DNA from: Flavobacterium sp. MC2016-06
GTDB lineage: Bacteria; Bacteroidota; Bacteroidia; Flavobacteriales; Flavobacteriaceae
Reading direction: 5' to 3'
Assembly: GCF_009711165.2 (NCBI RefSeq)
Contig: NZ_WMID02000010.1
Coordinates: forward strand, 103,836 to 167,835
DNA: 64,000 bases
Every line of letters starts with the position of its first letter. The stretch's first letter is position 1. Below, in pieces: positions 27,447 through 36,977 of the stretch. The notes beneath the pieces were generated by a model that made no database searches, was not told the DNA's origin, and worked only from the letters and a program-made list of their open reading frames with translations. The position numbers and the translations under genes were made by a program.

Positions 27447-29120
27447 CTAATAACCAGGATTTTGAGGAAAATCTTTATTTTGATTTAAATCTAATGCCAA
27501 TTGTGGGATAGGTCTTAAAATTTTAAGCTGTCCGCCTACTCCAACAAAATTGGCTGCTTTAACTTTATAATTATAGGCAGAAGCTCTTGCAACAAGTGTT
27601 CCTGTACGTTTCAAGTCGAACCAACGGTGGTATTCGCCCAATAATTCTCTTCCTCTTTCGTCTAATATATAATCGATATTAAATTCGCCAATTAATGCAT
27701 TTGCCACACCAGCTCTTCTTCTTACTTCGTTTAAACGTGCTAAACCTGTAGTTGGAACTCCTGCTTTTAAATACGCTTCTGCTGCTACTAAATACGTTTC
27801 TCCAAGTCTAGAAACAATAATATCTCTTGTACTTACAGGACCTGTACTAGATGGTGTTGTTGGGTCTGGATCATCAAACTTTTTAACTGGAATAGTGTAA
27901 CAGTCTAAGTTTTTGATTAGTGTATATTCTGCCGAATATTCTCCCCAAGGGTGGTATACAAAAGTTGCTGCTTTTCTAGAAGCATTAGCAGTTTCCCAAG
28001 CTGTTCTGTCTGCTGGTGTAAACCATTTTGGCGCATAAAAGTGTCTTACTTTTAAGGCGCTTGGGTTTGTGCTTCTGTAGTATGGATAGTAAAGAATGGT
28101 TTTAGTAACTCCGTTTGTAGTTTCTGGACCTTCTAAAATTTCTGTCATAAAAGTAGCATCCCATCTTTTATCTCCTTTTTCATATAATCCTAAAGCATAA
28201 CTTGTTGGACATAAATTGTAACTTCTTAATGGCGCTCCTGTTTCTGCTCCTCCTAAGTAAGAACTGAAATAATAAAACTGGTTGTTACCCAATTTTGTTG
28301 GGTTTGTACTTGTAGAAGCTTTGTCGTATTGAACAGAAAAAATAGTTTCTACGTTTAAATCATTTCCTGGTTTGAATAATTGATCAAAAGCTAAGTTTAA
28401 TGCTTGACCTGCAATTGCATCGTCAGCATAAGCTGCTGCTTTTGTAAAATCGGCAGGCGTACCAAAAGTTTCATATCCTTTAGTCAAATATACTTTTGCT
28501 AATAAATCCTGTACGGCTCTTTTGTTTACTCTACCTGTTGTAGCATAAGCACCTGTACCAACGCTTGCTAGAGAAGCTTCTAGATCGGCAATAATTTGTG
28601 TATAAACTTCTTCAGCAGTATTTCTATGAAATGATAAAACTGGAGTTGTAATATTATCTAAAACAATTGGAACTCCGCCATACGTTTGCACTAATAAGAA
28701 ATAAGCATTTGCTCTTAAATATTTAGCTTCACCAACAAGTGAATTTAAATTTGTCGTTTGTTCTGTAATTGTCGAATAATAAACTGTTTTATTTACAGAT
28801 TGAATTTCTTGATAACAAGAGTTATACAAATCTTCTACGTTTGTTGAAGATGGTATTAAAAGTGTATACTGGCTTAAACCTGCTGGTTCTGGAGTTCTTC
28901 CTTCTGCATACATATCTGTACCAGAGCAAAACAACCACGGATTGCCACCATAAATTCCTTTAAGCCAAGCATAATTTGCATTCACTAATAACTGAAACCC
29001 AGATGCTGTTTTGTAAGTTGCATCTGCGGGAACATTAGAAAGACTCTCTTCTTCTATATAATTACTACAAGAACCTAAAGTAGTAGCAACCATTCCTAGC
29101 ATTACTATTATTTTTTTCAT
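27447..29120 (-). CDS. SusD/RagB family glycan-binding outer-membrane lipoprotein
   Basis: 557 residues. A lipoprotein signal MKKIIVMLGMVATTLGSC gives Cys18. TPR-type helices, AEAYLKAGVPTTGLARLNEVRRRAGV and the C-terminal ILDERGRELLGEYHRWFDLKRTG motif are diagnostic of SusD. It acts as the surface lid that captures oligosaccharide for the SusC channel. It lies 12 bp after SusC. Ligand is inferred as a pectic oligosaccharide from the operon. Confidence 0.95.
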   Translation of the reverse strand: MKKIIVMLGMVATTLGSCSNYIEEESLSNVPADATYKTASGFQLLVNANYAWLKGIYGGNPWLFCSGTDMYAEGRTPEPAGLSQYTLLIPSSTNVEDLYNSCYQEIQSVNKTVYYSTITEQTTNLNSLVGEAKYLRANAYFLLVQTYGGVPIVLDNITTPVLSFHRNTAEEVYTQIIADLEASLASVGTGAYATTGRVNKRAVQDLLAKVYLTKGYETFGTPADFTKAAAYADDAIAGQALNLAFDQLFKPGNDLNVETIFSVQYDKASTSTNPTKLGNNQFYYFSSYLGGAETGAPLRSYNLCPTSYALGLYEKGDKRWDATFMTEILEGPETTNGVTKTILYYPYYRSTNPSALKVRHFYAPKWFTPADRTAWETANASRKAATFVYHPWGEYSAEYTLIKNLDCYTIPVKKFDDPDPTTPSSTGPVSTRDIIVSRLGETYLVAAEAYLKAGVPTTGLARLNEVRRRAGVANALIGEFNIDYILDERGRELLGEYHRWFDLKRTGTLVARASAYNYKVKAANFVGVGGQLKILRPIPQLALDLNQNKDFPQNPGY

Positions 29121-29132
29121 TTGATATCTTTA

Positions 29133-32100
29133 TTAAAATTTAACACTTAACCCTAATTGCGTTGTTACAGATGCTGGACGGTTAACTCCAAAAGGTGAGC
29201 TAGCCCATTCTGGGTCATATCCATCGAATTTTGTAAACACAAATGGGTCTAAAACATTTACATAAATTCTGAAATTACTAATTTTTAGTTTTTTCAATAA
29301 GTCTGAATTTAATGTATAGCCTAAAGATATATTTTTGATTTTTACGTAAGAAACATCTCTATAGTAAGCAAATAAAGAGGTCCAATATGCTCCTGCACCT
29401 GTAGCTACAGGTCCTGGTCTTGGGTTTGTATTATTAGCATTTGCTTCAATACCCGTTCCGTTTGTTGGGATAAAATAGTCCATTGCTATTTTTTGACGTC
29501 CTCTATCACTTACGTCTGCAAAGTTTTGATGAAAAGTACTCAAAACTGTTTGCCCTTGACTTGTAAGTACTGAGAAGTTGAAATCAAATTGACCTACAGT
29601 TAATTTAGAATACATACTTCCCTGCCATTCTGGATTTGGATTACCAATTACAGTTCTGTCGTCTTGGTTAAATTTACCATCGCCATTTAAATCTTTTGGT
29701 TTTGCTTGTCCTGGTAACATACCGTAAGTAGCGGCTTGAGCGGCTTGGCTTTCCTGCCAAACTCCATCATAAACATAATTGTAATTTGGGTTTAATGGCG
29801 CTCCAAGAATTAATGAATTCCCAATATCACTTACTTTATCTTGATTGTAAATAGATTCTAATTTGTTTACGTTTTTAGTAAATGTAAAAGTAGTTTCCCA
29901 ATTCACTAATTTACTTTTAATGTTTTTGGTTGTTAATAAAACCTCCACACCTTTATTACTTACAGAACCCACGTTTGCATACGTATTTTTCCATCCTGTT
30001 TCTGCTGGTAATTGTTGTTTGTAAATTAATTTATCTGATAATCTGTCGTAAACATCAACAGAACCTGTAATTCTATTATTTAAGAAACCATAATCAATAC
30101 CTAAGTTAATCTCTCTTGTTTTCTCCCAAGTTAAATTTTGATTGGCTAAGTTTTCAGACTGCCATCCAGAAACTACATTTGCTCCGTTTGCATAAAAAGT
30201 TTGTTGGTTTAATAACGCTTGAGAAGTATAAGGTGCAACGTTATCGTTTCCTGTGTACCCTAAACTCGCTCTTAATTTCAAATCTGAAACTACTGTACTA
30301 TTTGCTAAGAAAGATTCTTTACTGATTTTCCATCCTAAAGCTACAGAAGGGAAACTCTGCCATTTATTTTCTTTTGATAATACTGATGAACCATCCCATC
30401 TATTAGAAGCAGTTAATAAATATTTGTCTTTATAGGTATAATTTAAACGGATAGCATAAGAACTAAGTGTGTTTTTTTGGTATCCTGAACTAATATTATA
30501 GCTGGTTTGAACTCCTGAACCTAAATTATTAGATCCTACGTCAAAAGGCTGGCTGTTAGAATACAAATAATTAGTTTCATCTGTATTGGAATACAAACTC
30601 TGTAATAATAAAAGACTGAAATCGTGTACTTGATTAAAAGTCTTTTTTAAGTCAACTTGATTATCCCAAGTATAATTGAAGTTATTGTAATTTTTAATTG
30701 AGGCAGAATTTTTTCCATTTAAAGTAACACCTGCATTTGTCTGCGCTCCATAAGCTGCACTTGTAACCGTATTTTCGATTCCGGCAGAAAATGTTGTTTT
30801 AAAAGTCATCCATTTTAAAGGCTGGTATTGAAAATAAGCATTTCCAACAGTCTGCCAAGTTTTTTCTGTCTGTGATGAATTTGCAATTTCCAATAATGGA
30901 TTTACGGCACTTGTTTTATTAATTGCCCAAGAACCATCAGGATAAGTCAATTTACCCGGAAGGAAAAATAAAGTTCCTAATTGTTCGTTTCCTGCAGCAT
31001 CAACAGCATAAGGAGACATTAATGGGCTTAATCTAAAAGCATCCTGCATGGCTAAATCACTTCCTAATTGTGTGTCTACGCGCGCAACAGTAATGTTTGC
31101 TCCTGTAGAAAATTTATCATTTATTTTGTGATTTAATCCCATTTTAAACGAATATTTATCCGTTCCGTCTTTGTCTATTAGACCTCGATCGCTCTGAATA
31201 CCAAAACCTAAATTATAACTTAAACCAGAATCTGAACGTCCAGAAACATTTAAATAATTATTTTCGGTCATACCTGTTTGAAGAACTGCATTTGCCCAAT
31301 CAAAATTGTAACCGTTGTTAGCTCTTGATACTAACAATGGGCTTTGATTTCCTGCTAAAACTGCAAGCTGTGCAGGCGTCTGAGTTAGCGGTGTAGCACT
31401 CATGTAAGCAACTTGGTGAAATTTCCACCATTCTTCACCGCTCATCATTTTAGGCATTCTAGCCGCTTCTTTAGTTCCGTAAGAAGTATCAAAAGTTACA
31501 TTGATACCCGCTTTTGCACTTGTACCGCTTTTTGTTGTAACAATGATAACTCCATTTGATCCTCTTGATCCATAAATTGCAGCAGAAGAAGCATCTTTTA
31601 AGACGTCCATTCTAGCAATATCCTGCGGATTCAAAAAGTCAATTCCGTCCATTGGCACACCATCAACTACATATAAAGGATTAGACCCAACTTTTGATGG
31701 ATTACTAGAATCTGCAACCAAAGAGTTATTACCTCTAATAACTACTTTAAATCCATCTCCAGAACGTCCTGTAGTAGATGAAATCTGAACTCCCGGCGTA
31801 CTTCCTTGAATAGCTTCTAAGGCACTTGTTGTATTTCTTTCTGTAATAGTTGCTGCCGTAATTGTGCTTACAGATCCTGTTAAGTCTGTCTTTTTTACAG
31901 AACCGTATCCAACAACAACAACTTCGCTCAAAGCATTAGATTGCTCTGCAAGGCTAACGTTTACTTTACTTTTTCCTAAAATGCTAACTTCTTGTGTTTG
32001 AAAGCCTAAATAGCTGATTATTAAAATCGCTTTAGTGCTTGTAACATTTATTTTAAAACTTCCTTCAAAATCTGTTGAAGTCCCGTTTTTGGTTCCTTTT

Positions 32101-32264
32101 TCCTGGATATTTACACCTGGCAGTGATAATCCGGAAGCATCTGTAATTTTCCCTTCTATTACATTCGACTGAGCATTCATAGTAGCGCTCACCAGAAAAT
32201 TTAGGAAAAATAAAAATACAAGATTGTATTTTGTTTTTTTCTTTAATAATTGTTTAATAGTCAT
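29133..32264 (-). CDS. SusC/RagA family TonB-dependent transporter
   Basis: 1043 residues. A signal peptide ends near MNAQ32. A carboxypeptidase-like regulatory beta-sandwich (VIEGKITDASGLSLPGVNI) precedes the plug domain with its SusC-type VVVVGYGSVKK stretch and IRGNNSL, NPLYVVDGVPMDGIDFLNP. The 22-strand barrel ends in LGLSVKF with a terminal Phe. It imports pectic oligosaccharides across the outer membrane using TonB. It is paired with SusD and preceded 32 bp upstream by a GH28 gene. Confidence 0.95.
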   Translation of the reverse strand: MTIKQLLKKKTKYNLVFLFFLNFLVSATMNAQSNVIEGKITDASGLSLPGVNIQEKGTKNGTSTDFEGSFKINVTSTKAILIISYLGFQTQEVSILGKSKVNVSLAEQSNALSEVVVVGYGSVKKTDLTGSVSTITAATITERNTTSALEAIQGSTPGVQISSTTGRSGDGFKVVIRGNNSLVADSSNPSKVGSNPLYVVDGVPMDGIDFLNPQDIARMDVLKDASSAAIYGSRGSNGVIIVTTKSGTSAKAGINVTFDTSYGTKEAARMPKMMSGEEWWKFHQVAYMSATPLTQTPAQLAVLAGNQSPLLVSRANNGYNFDWANAVLQTGMTENNYLNVSGRSDSGLSYNLGFGIQSDRGLIDKDGTDKYSFKMGLNHKINDKFSTGANITVARVDTQLGSDLAMQDAFRLSPLMSPYAVDAAGNEQLGTLFFLPGKLTYPDGSWAINKTSAVNPLLEIANSSQTEKTWQTVGNAYFQYQPLKWMTFKTTFSAGIENTVTSAAYGAQTNAGVTLNGKNSASIKNYNNFNYTWDNQVDLKKTFNQVHDFSLLLLQSLYSNTDETNYLYSNSQPFDVGSNNLGSGVQTSYNISSGYQKNTLSSYAIRLNYTYKDKYLLTASNRWDGSSVLSKENKWQSFPSVALGWKISKESFLANSTVVSDLKLRASLGYTGNDNVAPYTSQALLNQQTFYANGANVVSGWQSENLANQNLTWEKTREINLGIDYGFLNNRITGSVDVYDRLSDKLIYKQQLPAETGWKNTYANVGSVSNKGVEVLLTTKNIKSKLVNWETTFTFTKNVNKLESIYNQDKVSDIGNSLILGAPLNPNYNYVYDGVWQESQAAQAATYGMLPGQAKPKDLNGDGKFNQDDRTVIGNPNPEWQGSMYSKLTVGQFDFNFSVLTSQGQTVLSTFHQNFADVSDRGRQKIAMDYFIPTNGTGIEANANNTNPRPGPVATGAGAYWTSLFAYYRDVSYVKIKNISLGYTLNSDLLKKLKISNFRIYVNVLDPFVFTKFDGYDPEWASSPFGVNRPASVTTQLGLSVKF

Positions 32265-32296
32265 AAGTGGTTTAATTGTGGTTAATGGATAGTTAT

Positions 32297-33736
32297 TCAG
32301 TTTTTAATTGATTCTACTTTTTTGTCATTGATATAAGTATTAATAAAATTGATATTTTTTACGTTTTTTAATAAATAGAGCGAATCTACTTTTTCAATTT
32401 TCACATTTTTAAGTGTGATATTTTCTACTGGAGATGTCGCGTATCCTTCGGCCCAAACACTATATTTTCCGCCGTATTTTACTGTTACGTTTTCAATATT
32501 TATATTTCTAATAACAGGTATAAAATTTCCTGTCTGAGATCCGTAAACATTGTAAAACATGTTCAATTTCAAAACACATTCTTTTACGGTTCCTACCTCT
32601 AGATTTCTAACATATACATCTTCGATAACGCCGCCTCTTTTAGAATTTGTCTTGATTCTAATGGCACGATCCAAATTAGGACTGTCCATTACACAATTTT
32701 CTACAAAAACATTATTTACTCCTGCAGATATTTCACTTCCAATTACAACGCCACCGTGGCCGTCGATCATTTTGCAATTCTGAACAATGATATTTTTACT
32801 AGGTATTGCCACTCTTCTACCATCAGCGTCACGACCTGCTTTAATCGCAATACAGTCATCACCAGTATTAAAAGTGCAGTTTTTAATTACTATATTTTGA
32901 GAATATTCAGGATCGCAGCCATCATTATTAGGTCCGTGGCTGTTTACCGTTACGCCATCAATAATCATGTTATTTGTTTTGAATGGATGAAGAATCCAAA
33001 ACGGAGAATTGATAACCGTAACGTCTTTTATTAAAACCGTATTACACTCAAAAAACTCAATAAAATTAGGGCGTAAATAACGACCTTCACCAAAAACTCT
33101 TTCAGAAACCAGAGTTCCTTTTTCAGCCATTTCTACTAATACTTCACGATTGTTTGGGTCATTTTGGGACGGAATTCCTTTTTTCCAGCCGTAATCTTTT
33201 CCGCCAGACCAAATCCACCAATTCGTTTTATCAGCTTGGCCGTTAAGAGTTCCTTTTCCTGTTATAGCAACATTAGTTTTGTTTTTAGCATAAATAAGAG
33301 GAGAATAATTCATTACTTCTGTTCCTTCAAACGAAGTATGAACGATTGGATAATCTTGAGGGTTTAAACTAAACAGAATTTCGGCATTGTCTTCTAAATG
33401 CAGATTTACATTACTTTCTAAGTGAATTGGTCCAGTTAGATATTTACCGTTAGGAACTATAACTTTTCCGCCTCCATTTGCAGCACATTCTTTTATAGCT
33501 TTTTCAAATGCATTTGTGTTTAATGTTTTACCATCTGCAACAGCTCCAAAATCATTTATGTTATAGGTTTTATTTACGAAGTGAGTTTCTGGAATACTTT
33601 TAATGACTAATTCCATTCTTTTCCAAGGATCTAACTCAGAAACAGCAGAAACTTGTTTACTGCATGACACAATCATGAAAGCAATTGTAGTTAAAAAAAT
33701 AACTGACTTGAATGCTATATCCTTATTTGTAATCAT
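32297..33736 (-). CDS. GH28 family polygalacturonase-like lipoprotein
   Basis: 479 residues. A lipoprotein signal ends MIVSC with Cys25. The canonical GH28 set is complete: NNDGCDPEYS, TGDDCIAIKAGRD, DGHGGVVIGSE and RIKTN. It is the first gene of the pectin operon, so it is expressed together with SusCD and is probably anchored at the cell surface or in the periplasm. It resembles exo-acting bacterial GH28 (galacturonidase or rhamnogalacturonan-type) in the pattern after the second Asp pair. Endo or exo action cannot be fixed here. Confidence 0.92.
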   Translation of the reverse strand: MITNKDIAFKSVIFLTTIAFMIVSCSKQVSAVSELDPWKRMELVIKSIPETHFVNKTYNINDFGAVADGKTLNTNAFEKAIKECAANGGGKVIVPNGKYLTGPIHLESNVNLHLEDNAEILFSLNPQDYPIVHTSFEGTEVMNYSPLIYAKNKTNVAITGKGTLNGQADKTNWWIWSGGKDYGWKKGIPSQNDPNNREVLVEMAEKGTLVSERVFGEGRYLRPNFIEFFECNTVLIKDVTVINSPFWILHPFKTNNMIIDGVTVNSHGPNNDGCDPEYSQNIVIKNCTFNTGDDCIAIKAGRDADGRRVAIPSKNIIVQNCKMIDGHGGVVIGSEISAGVNNVFVENCVMDSPNLDRAIRIKTNSKRGGVIEDVYVRNLEVGTVKECVLKLNMFYNVYGSQTGNFIPVIRNINIENVTVKYGGKYSVWAEGYATSPVENITLKNVKIEKVDSLYLLKNVKNINFINTYINDKKVESIKN

Positions 33737-33780
33737 TTAAACCGTTTTTTATTGTTTGATAAATAAAACAATGATTAATA

Positions 33781-33802
33781 TGTAATCGATTACACGAAAG
33801 TA
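33781..33802 (-). promoter_or_regulatory. LacI-type operator and promoter of the pectin operon
   Basis: Perfect 14-bp palindrome TGTAATCGATTACA (33781-33794), directly followed by CGAAAGTA, which on the minus strand is TACTTTCG, one base off the -7 consensus TAnnTTTG. The same operator plus -7 arrangement precedes kduI and the first MFS gene. A second -7 match (TAAATTTG, minus, 33830-33823) lies further upstream. The GH28 start is 45 bp downstream. Confidence 0.8.
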
Positions 33803-33944
33803 GATAATTTGTTCTAATGCACCAAATTTATTTAGAAATAAATTGTATATTTAATTTTTATTATGAATTATAATTACAGTTAATGTAAAAAAACACATAA
33901 TTTATTATCATTGTATAACTGAAAACGTTTTAGTTATTCATTAT

Positions 33945-33993
33945 GGTAATCGATAACATTTTATGTTACATATATAAAAAAAATGTATTTTTG
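33945..33993 (+). promoter_or_regulatory. Probable autoregulatory operator and promoter of the LacI-type gene
   Basis: GGTAATCGATAACA at 33945-33958 matches 12 of 14 positions of the TGTAATCGATTACA operator. A -7 box TATTTTTG lies at 33986-33993, 30 bp before the ATG. A separate palindrome AAAACGTTTT sits at 33922-33931 and is another possible LacI-family site. Confidence 0.6.
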
Positions 33994-34022
33994 TCTAGAA
34001 TTAATCCAACAACTCTTTATTA

Positions 34023-35051
34023 ATGAGCGAAAAAATAACCATTTACGATATTGCTGAGAAATTAAATATCACCGCTGCTACTGTTTCTAGAGCGTTAAAC
34101 AATAACCCAAAGATTAAAGAAAGTACGCGCGAGCTGGTAATTAAAACCGCTGCTGCAATGAACTATAAGCAGAACAAACTTGCTTTAGCTCTAAAAAGCG
34201 GCCGAAGTAATAATATTGGAGTTATTGTTCCTCGTATCGACAGCAATTTTTTTGCTTCGGTTATTAGAGGTATCGAAGAAGAACTTCATCCGCATGGTTA
34301 TCAAGTCATTATCTGCCAGACGCACGAAAGTTCAAAAAGAGAAAATGAAAATCTTCATACTTTAATCGATGCTCAGGTTGATGGAATTATGATGTCGGTA
34401 ACCGATGTTACAGACGAAAACAATGGTGCTTTTCAATATGTTTTAGAGAAAAATGTACCTCTTATCTTTTTTGATAGAAGTAAACATATTGACGGTGTAA
34501 GCTCCGTTACGATCAACGACTTTAAAGGTGGTTACATTACCACAAAACATTTAATAGACGAAGGCTGCAGATGTATTGCTCATTTTTCTGGAGACCTTTC
34601 ACTTGAAATTTTCAAAAGCAGGTTTTTAGGCTATAAACAAGCGTTATTAGACAACGGAATGACTTTTAAAGAAGAATATGTTATTCGTACTAAAAGTAGT
34701 GTTGATTCAGGAAAAGAAGCTTTAAATCAAATGTTACAATTAGAAACACCACCCGATGCCATATTTTCGGCGAGTGATTTCGCTGCATTAGGTGCTATTC
34801 AAGAGCTAAGAGAGAGAAATATCAACATTCCAAAAGATTTTTGTGTAGCAGGTTTCAGTAACGAACCTTTCACCAAATTCATGGAATTGTCAATTACTTC
34901 TGTTGATCAATCACCACTTGAAATGGGTAAAATGTCTGCACGTGTTTTCTTAGAGCAAGTAGATAAAACAGATACCATTAAAATAGAAAAAAAGGTAGTT
35001 CTTGCTCCAGAATTGCATATTCGTAAATCATCGTCACGAACAAACTCTTAG
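34023..35051 (+). CDS. LacI-family transcriptional regulator (pectin/uronate regulon candidate)
   Basis: 342 residues. The N-terminal helix-turn-helix and hinge helix (ITIYDIAEKLNITAATVSRALNNNPKI, NKLALALKSGRSNNIGVIVP) are followed by a periplasmic-binding-type ligand domain ending in a typical SVDQSPLEMGKMSA. It lies divergently between the pectin operon and the uronate genes. The TGTAATCGATTrCA palindromes near it and before the uronate operons are the size and form of LacI-family operators, so it is the prime candidate to bind them. The inducer, perhaps a uronate or KDG-type intermediate, is inferred. Confidence 0.92.
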   Translation: MSEKITIYDIAEKLNITAATVSRALNNNPKIKESTRELVIKTAAAMNYKQNKLALALKSGRSNNIGVIVPRIDSNFFASVIRGIEEELHPHGYQVIICQTHESSKRENENLHTLIDAQVDGIMMSVTDVTDENNGAFQYVLEKNVPLIFFDRSKHIDGVSSVTINDFKGGYITTKHLIDEGCRCIAHFSGDLSLEIFKSRFLGYKQALLDNGMTFKEEYVIRTKSSVDSGKEALNQMLQLETPPDAIFSASDFAALGAIQELRERNINIPKDFCVAGFSNEPFTKFMELSITSVDQSPLEMGKMSARVFLEQVDKTDTIKIEKKVVLAPELHIRKSSSRTNS

Positions 35052-35061
35052 TGTTTTTTTT

Positions 35062-35313
35062 ACCATATAAGTTATGTAAGTTCATTTAATTAAGCTGTTT
35101 TCAAAGCTTTTTTAAGGGCATATAAAACTTTGTCAAAGTTTGAAACTTTGATAAAGTTGACTGGTATAATCTGGAATGTAATTTTGACGATATAAGTTCT
35201 CTAAAAAATAATAAACCCTATAAACCTAGAAGCTAACTTCTTTGATTTATAGGGTTTTTAATTTAAAATTAATTAAGCTCAAACTTAAAATGAACTTATA
35301 TAACTTATATGGT
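35062..35313. repeat. Nested inverted-repeat element between lacI-type gene and uxaA
   Basis: Outer arms 35062-35086 and 35289-35313 are inverted copies with one mismatch in 25 (ACCATATAAGTTAT...). Inside lies a palindrome at 35126-35158 (AACTTTGTCAAAGTTT centre) and a terminator hairpin at 35213-35257. The inner palindrome family recurs at 49853-49883. Confidence 0.85.
35213..35261. terminator. Shared terminator of the LacI-type gene and uxaA
   Basis: AAACCCTATAAA (35213-35224) pairs with TTTATAGGGTTT (35246-35257), followed by T on the plus strand and preceded by A-rich sequence. It sits between two convergent genes. Confidence 0.75.
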
Positions 35314-35325
35314 TTAAATAAATCC

Positions 35326-36948
35326 TTAAAGAGAAACTCCTCTTTTCCAAGGAATAAAATCGTTTTGATTTAAAACTGCTGCTTTGGTTTTAATAGTACC
35401 ACTTGCAACATCAATAATAAACTCAAGCATTTCGTCAGCCATTTCATCAATTGATTTTTCACCAGTGATAATTCCACCCGTATCAATATCAATAATATCA
35501 GACATTTTGTTTGCTAATTGTGTGTTTGATGAAATCTTCACAACTGGTGCAATCGGGTTTCCTGTCGGAGTTCCTAAACCTGTTGTAAACAATACCATAT
35601 TTGCTCCAGAACCTACCATTGCTGTTGTACATTCTACATCATTTCCTGGTGTACATAACAATGTAAAGCCTGGTTCGTTAATATATTCTCCATAATCGAA
35701 AACACCTGTAATTGGCGATGTTCCACCTTTTTTAGCAGCACCAGCCGATTTCATTGCATCTGTAATCAAACCGTCTTTGATGTTACCTGGAGAAGGATTC
35801 ATATCAAATCCTGAACCTGCATCAACAACTGTTTTTTCGTACCATTGCATTAATTCTAAGAAACGTTTTCCATCCTTATCATCTATACAACGATTTACTA
35901 ATTCCTGTTCTACTCCACATAATTCAGGAAATTCAGAAAGAATTGTAGTTCCTCCCAAAGCAACTAAATGATCAGATAACACTCCCAATGTTGGATTTGC
36001 AGAAATTCCAGAGAATCCATCAGATCCACCGCACTCTAAACCAATTCTTAGTTTAGATAATGGAGCTGGTTCTCTCTTAATTTCGTTTGCTTTTTTAATC
36101 GCTTCAAAAGTATCTTTTACAACACTGCTAAGCATTGTTTCGATAGTTCCAATTTGCTGTTGATCGTAAATTAAAACAGGCTTTTTACTGTTTGGATTAA
36201 TAGCATCTAAAGCATCTTTGAAGATTTGAATCTGCAAGTTCTGACATCCTAAACTTAAAACAGTAGCTCCAGCAACGTTTGGATTGTTTACATAACCAGC
36301 CAAAAGCTTAGCCAAACTGTGAGAATCCTGACGAATTCCACCACAACCACCTTGATGCGTAATAAATTTAACTTCAATATTATTGAATAAATTGGCATCA
36401 TTAGAAGCTGCTTCATTTCCAGTTCCACCCGTTTCTGTTTTCACTAAAGAACGAAGTAATAACTGATAATCGTTTTCTTTAGGCTTCATTAATTCCTTTT
36501 CGAAGATATCTTTTAAGATCTCGATGTTTCTGTTTTCACAAAAAACTAATGGAAAAAATAACCATACATTCTCTGTTCCAACTTGTCCATCTTCTCTATG
36601 ATAGCCCTGCCACGTTCTATCTTTCCATTTGTCTACATTTGGTGCAGTCCAGCCAATAGTTTCAGTTTTACCTGTAACTTTATCACTCTCGTGTTTTACG
36701 TTTAAAGTAGAAAGCAATCCTCCTTTTTCGATTCTTGCGCTTGCTTTACCTACCAAAACACCATACATAATAATTCTGTCTCCTACATTAAAAGGAACCA
36801 TTGCAATCTTATGTTTCATTTTTACATCAGACTCAATAGCAATTGATTGTCCATCAAAATCAATTACTTCGCCTGCTGTAAGATTCACCAAAGCCACCGC
36901 TACATTATCCGTAGGATTAACTTTTATTAATTTTTTTTGCGTTGCCAT
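35326..36948 (-). CDS. uxaA: Altronate dehydratase
   Basis: 540 residues. An N-terminal SAF domain (about 1-100) is joined to the large UxaA catalytic domain (THQGGCGGIRQDSHSL, GCQNLQIQIFKDAL, GLECGGSDGFSGISANP, CTPGNDVECTTAMVGSGANM). It dehydrates D-altronate to 2-keto-3-deoxygluconate in the cytoplasm and uses iron or manganese. It is somewhat longer than the enterobacterial enzyme (about 495). It lies 29 bp after uxaB and is the last gene of the uronate run. Confidence 0.95.
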   Translation of the reverse strand: MATQKKLIKVNPTDNVAVALVNLTAGEVIDFDGQSIAIESDVKMKHKIAMVPFNVGDRIIMYGVLVGKASARIEKGGLLSTLNVKHESDKVTGKTETIGWTAPNVDKWKDRTWQGYHREDGQVGTENVWLFFPLVFCENRNIEILKDIFEKELMKPKENDYQLLLRSLVKTETGGTGNEAASNDANLFNNIEVKFITHQGGCGGIRQDSHSLAKLLAGYVNNPNVAGATVLSLGCQNLQIQIFKDALDAINPNSKKPVLIYDQQQIGTIETMLSSVVKDTFEAIKKANEIKREPAPLSKLRIGLECGGSDGFSGISANPTLGVLSDHLVALGGTTILSEFPELCGVEQELVNRCIDDKDGKRFLELMQWYEKTVVDAGSGFDMNPSPGNIKDGLITDAMKSAGAAKKGGTSPITGVFDYGEYINEPGFTLLCTPGNDVECTTAMVGSGANMVLFTTGLGTPTGNPIAPVVKISSNTQLANKMSDIIDIDTGGIITGEKSIDEMADEMLEFIIDVASGTIKTKAAVLNQNDFIPWKRGVSL

Positions 36949-36977
36949 AATTAACCTTTGTTCTTTTTGTTTTTTTT

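Noticed and set aside
35062..35313. Insertion sequence remnant
   Set aside because: There are inverted arms but no transposase fragment and no visible target duplication, so it is kept as a repeat only.
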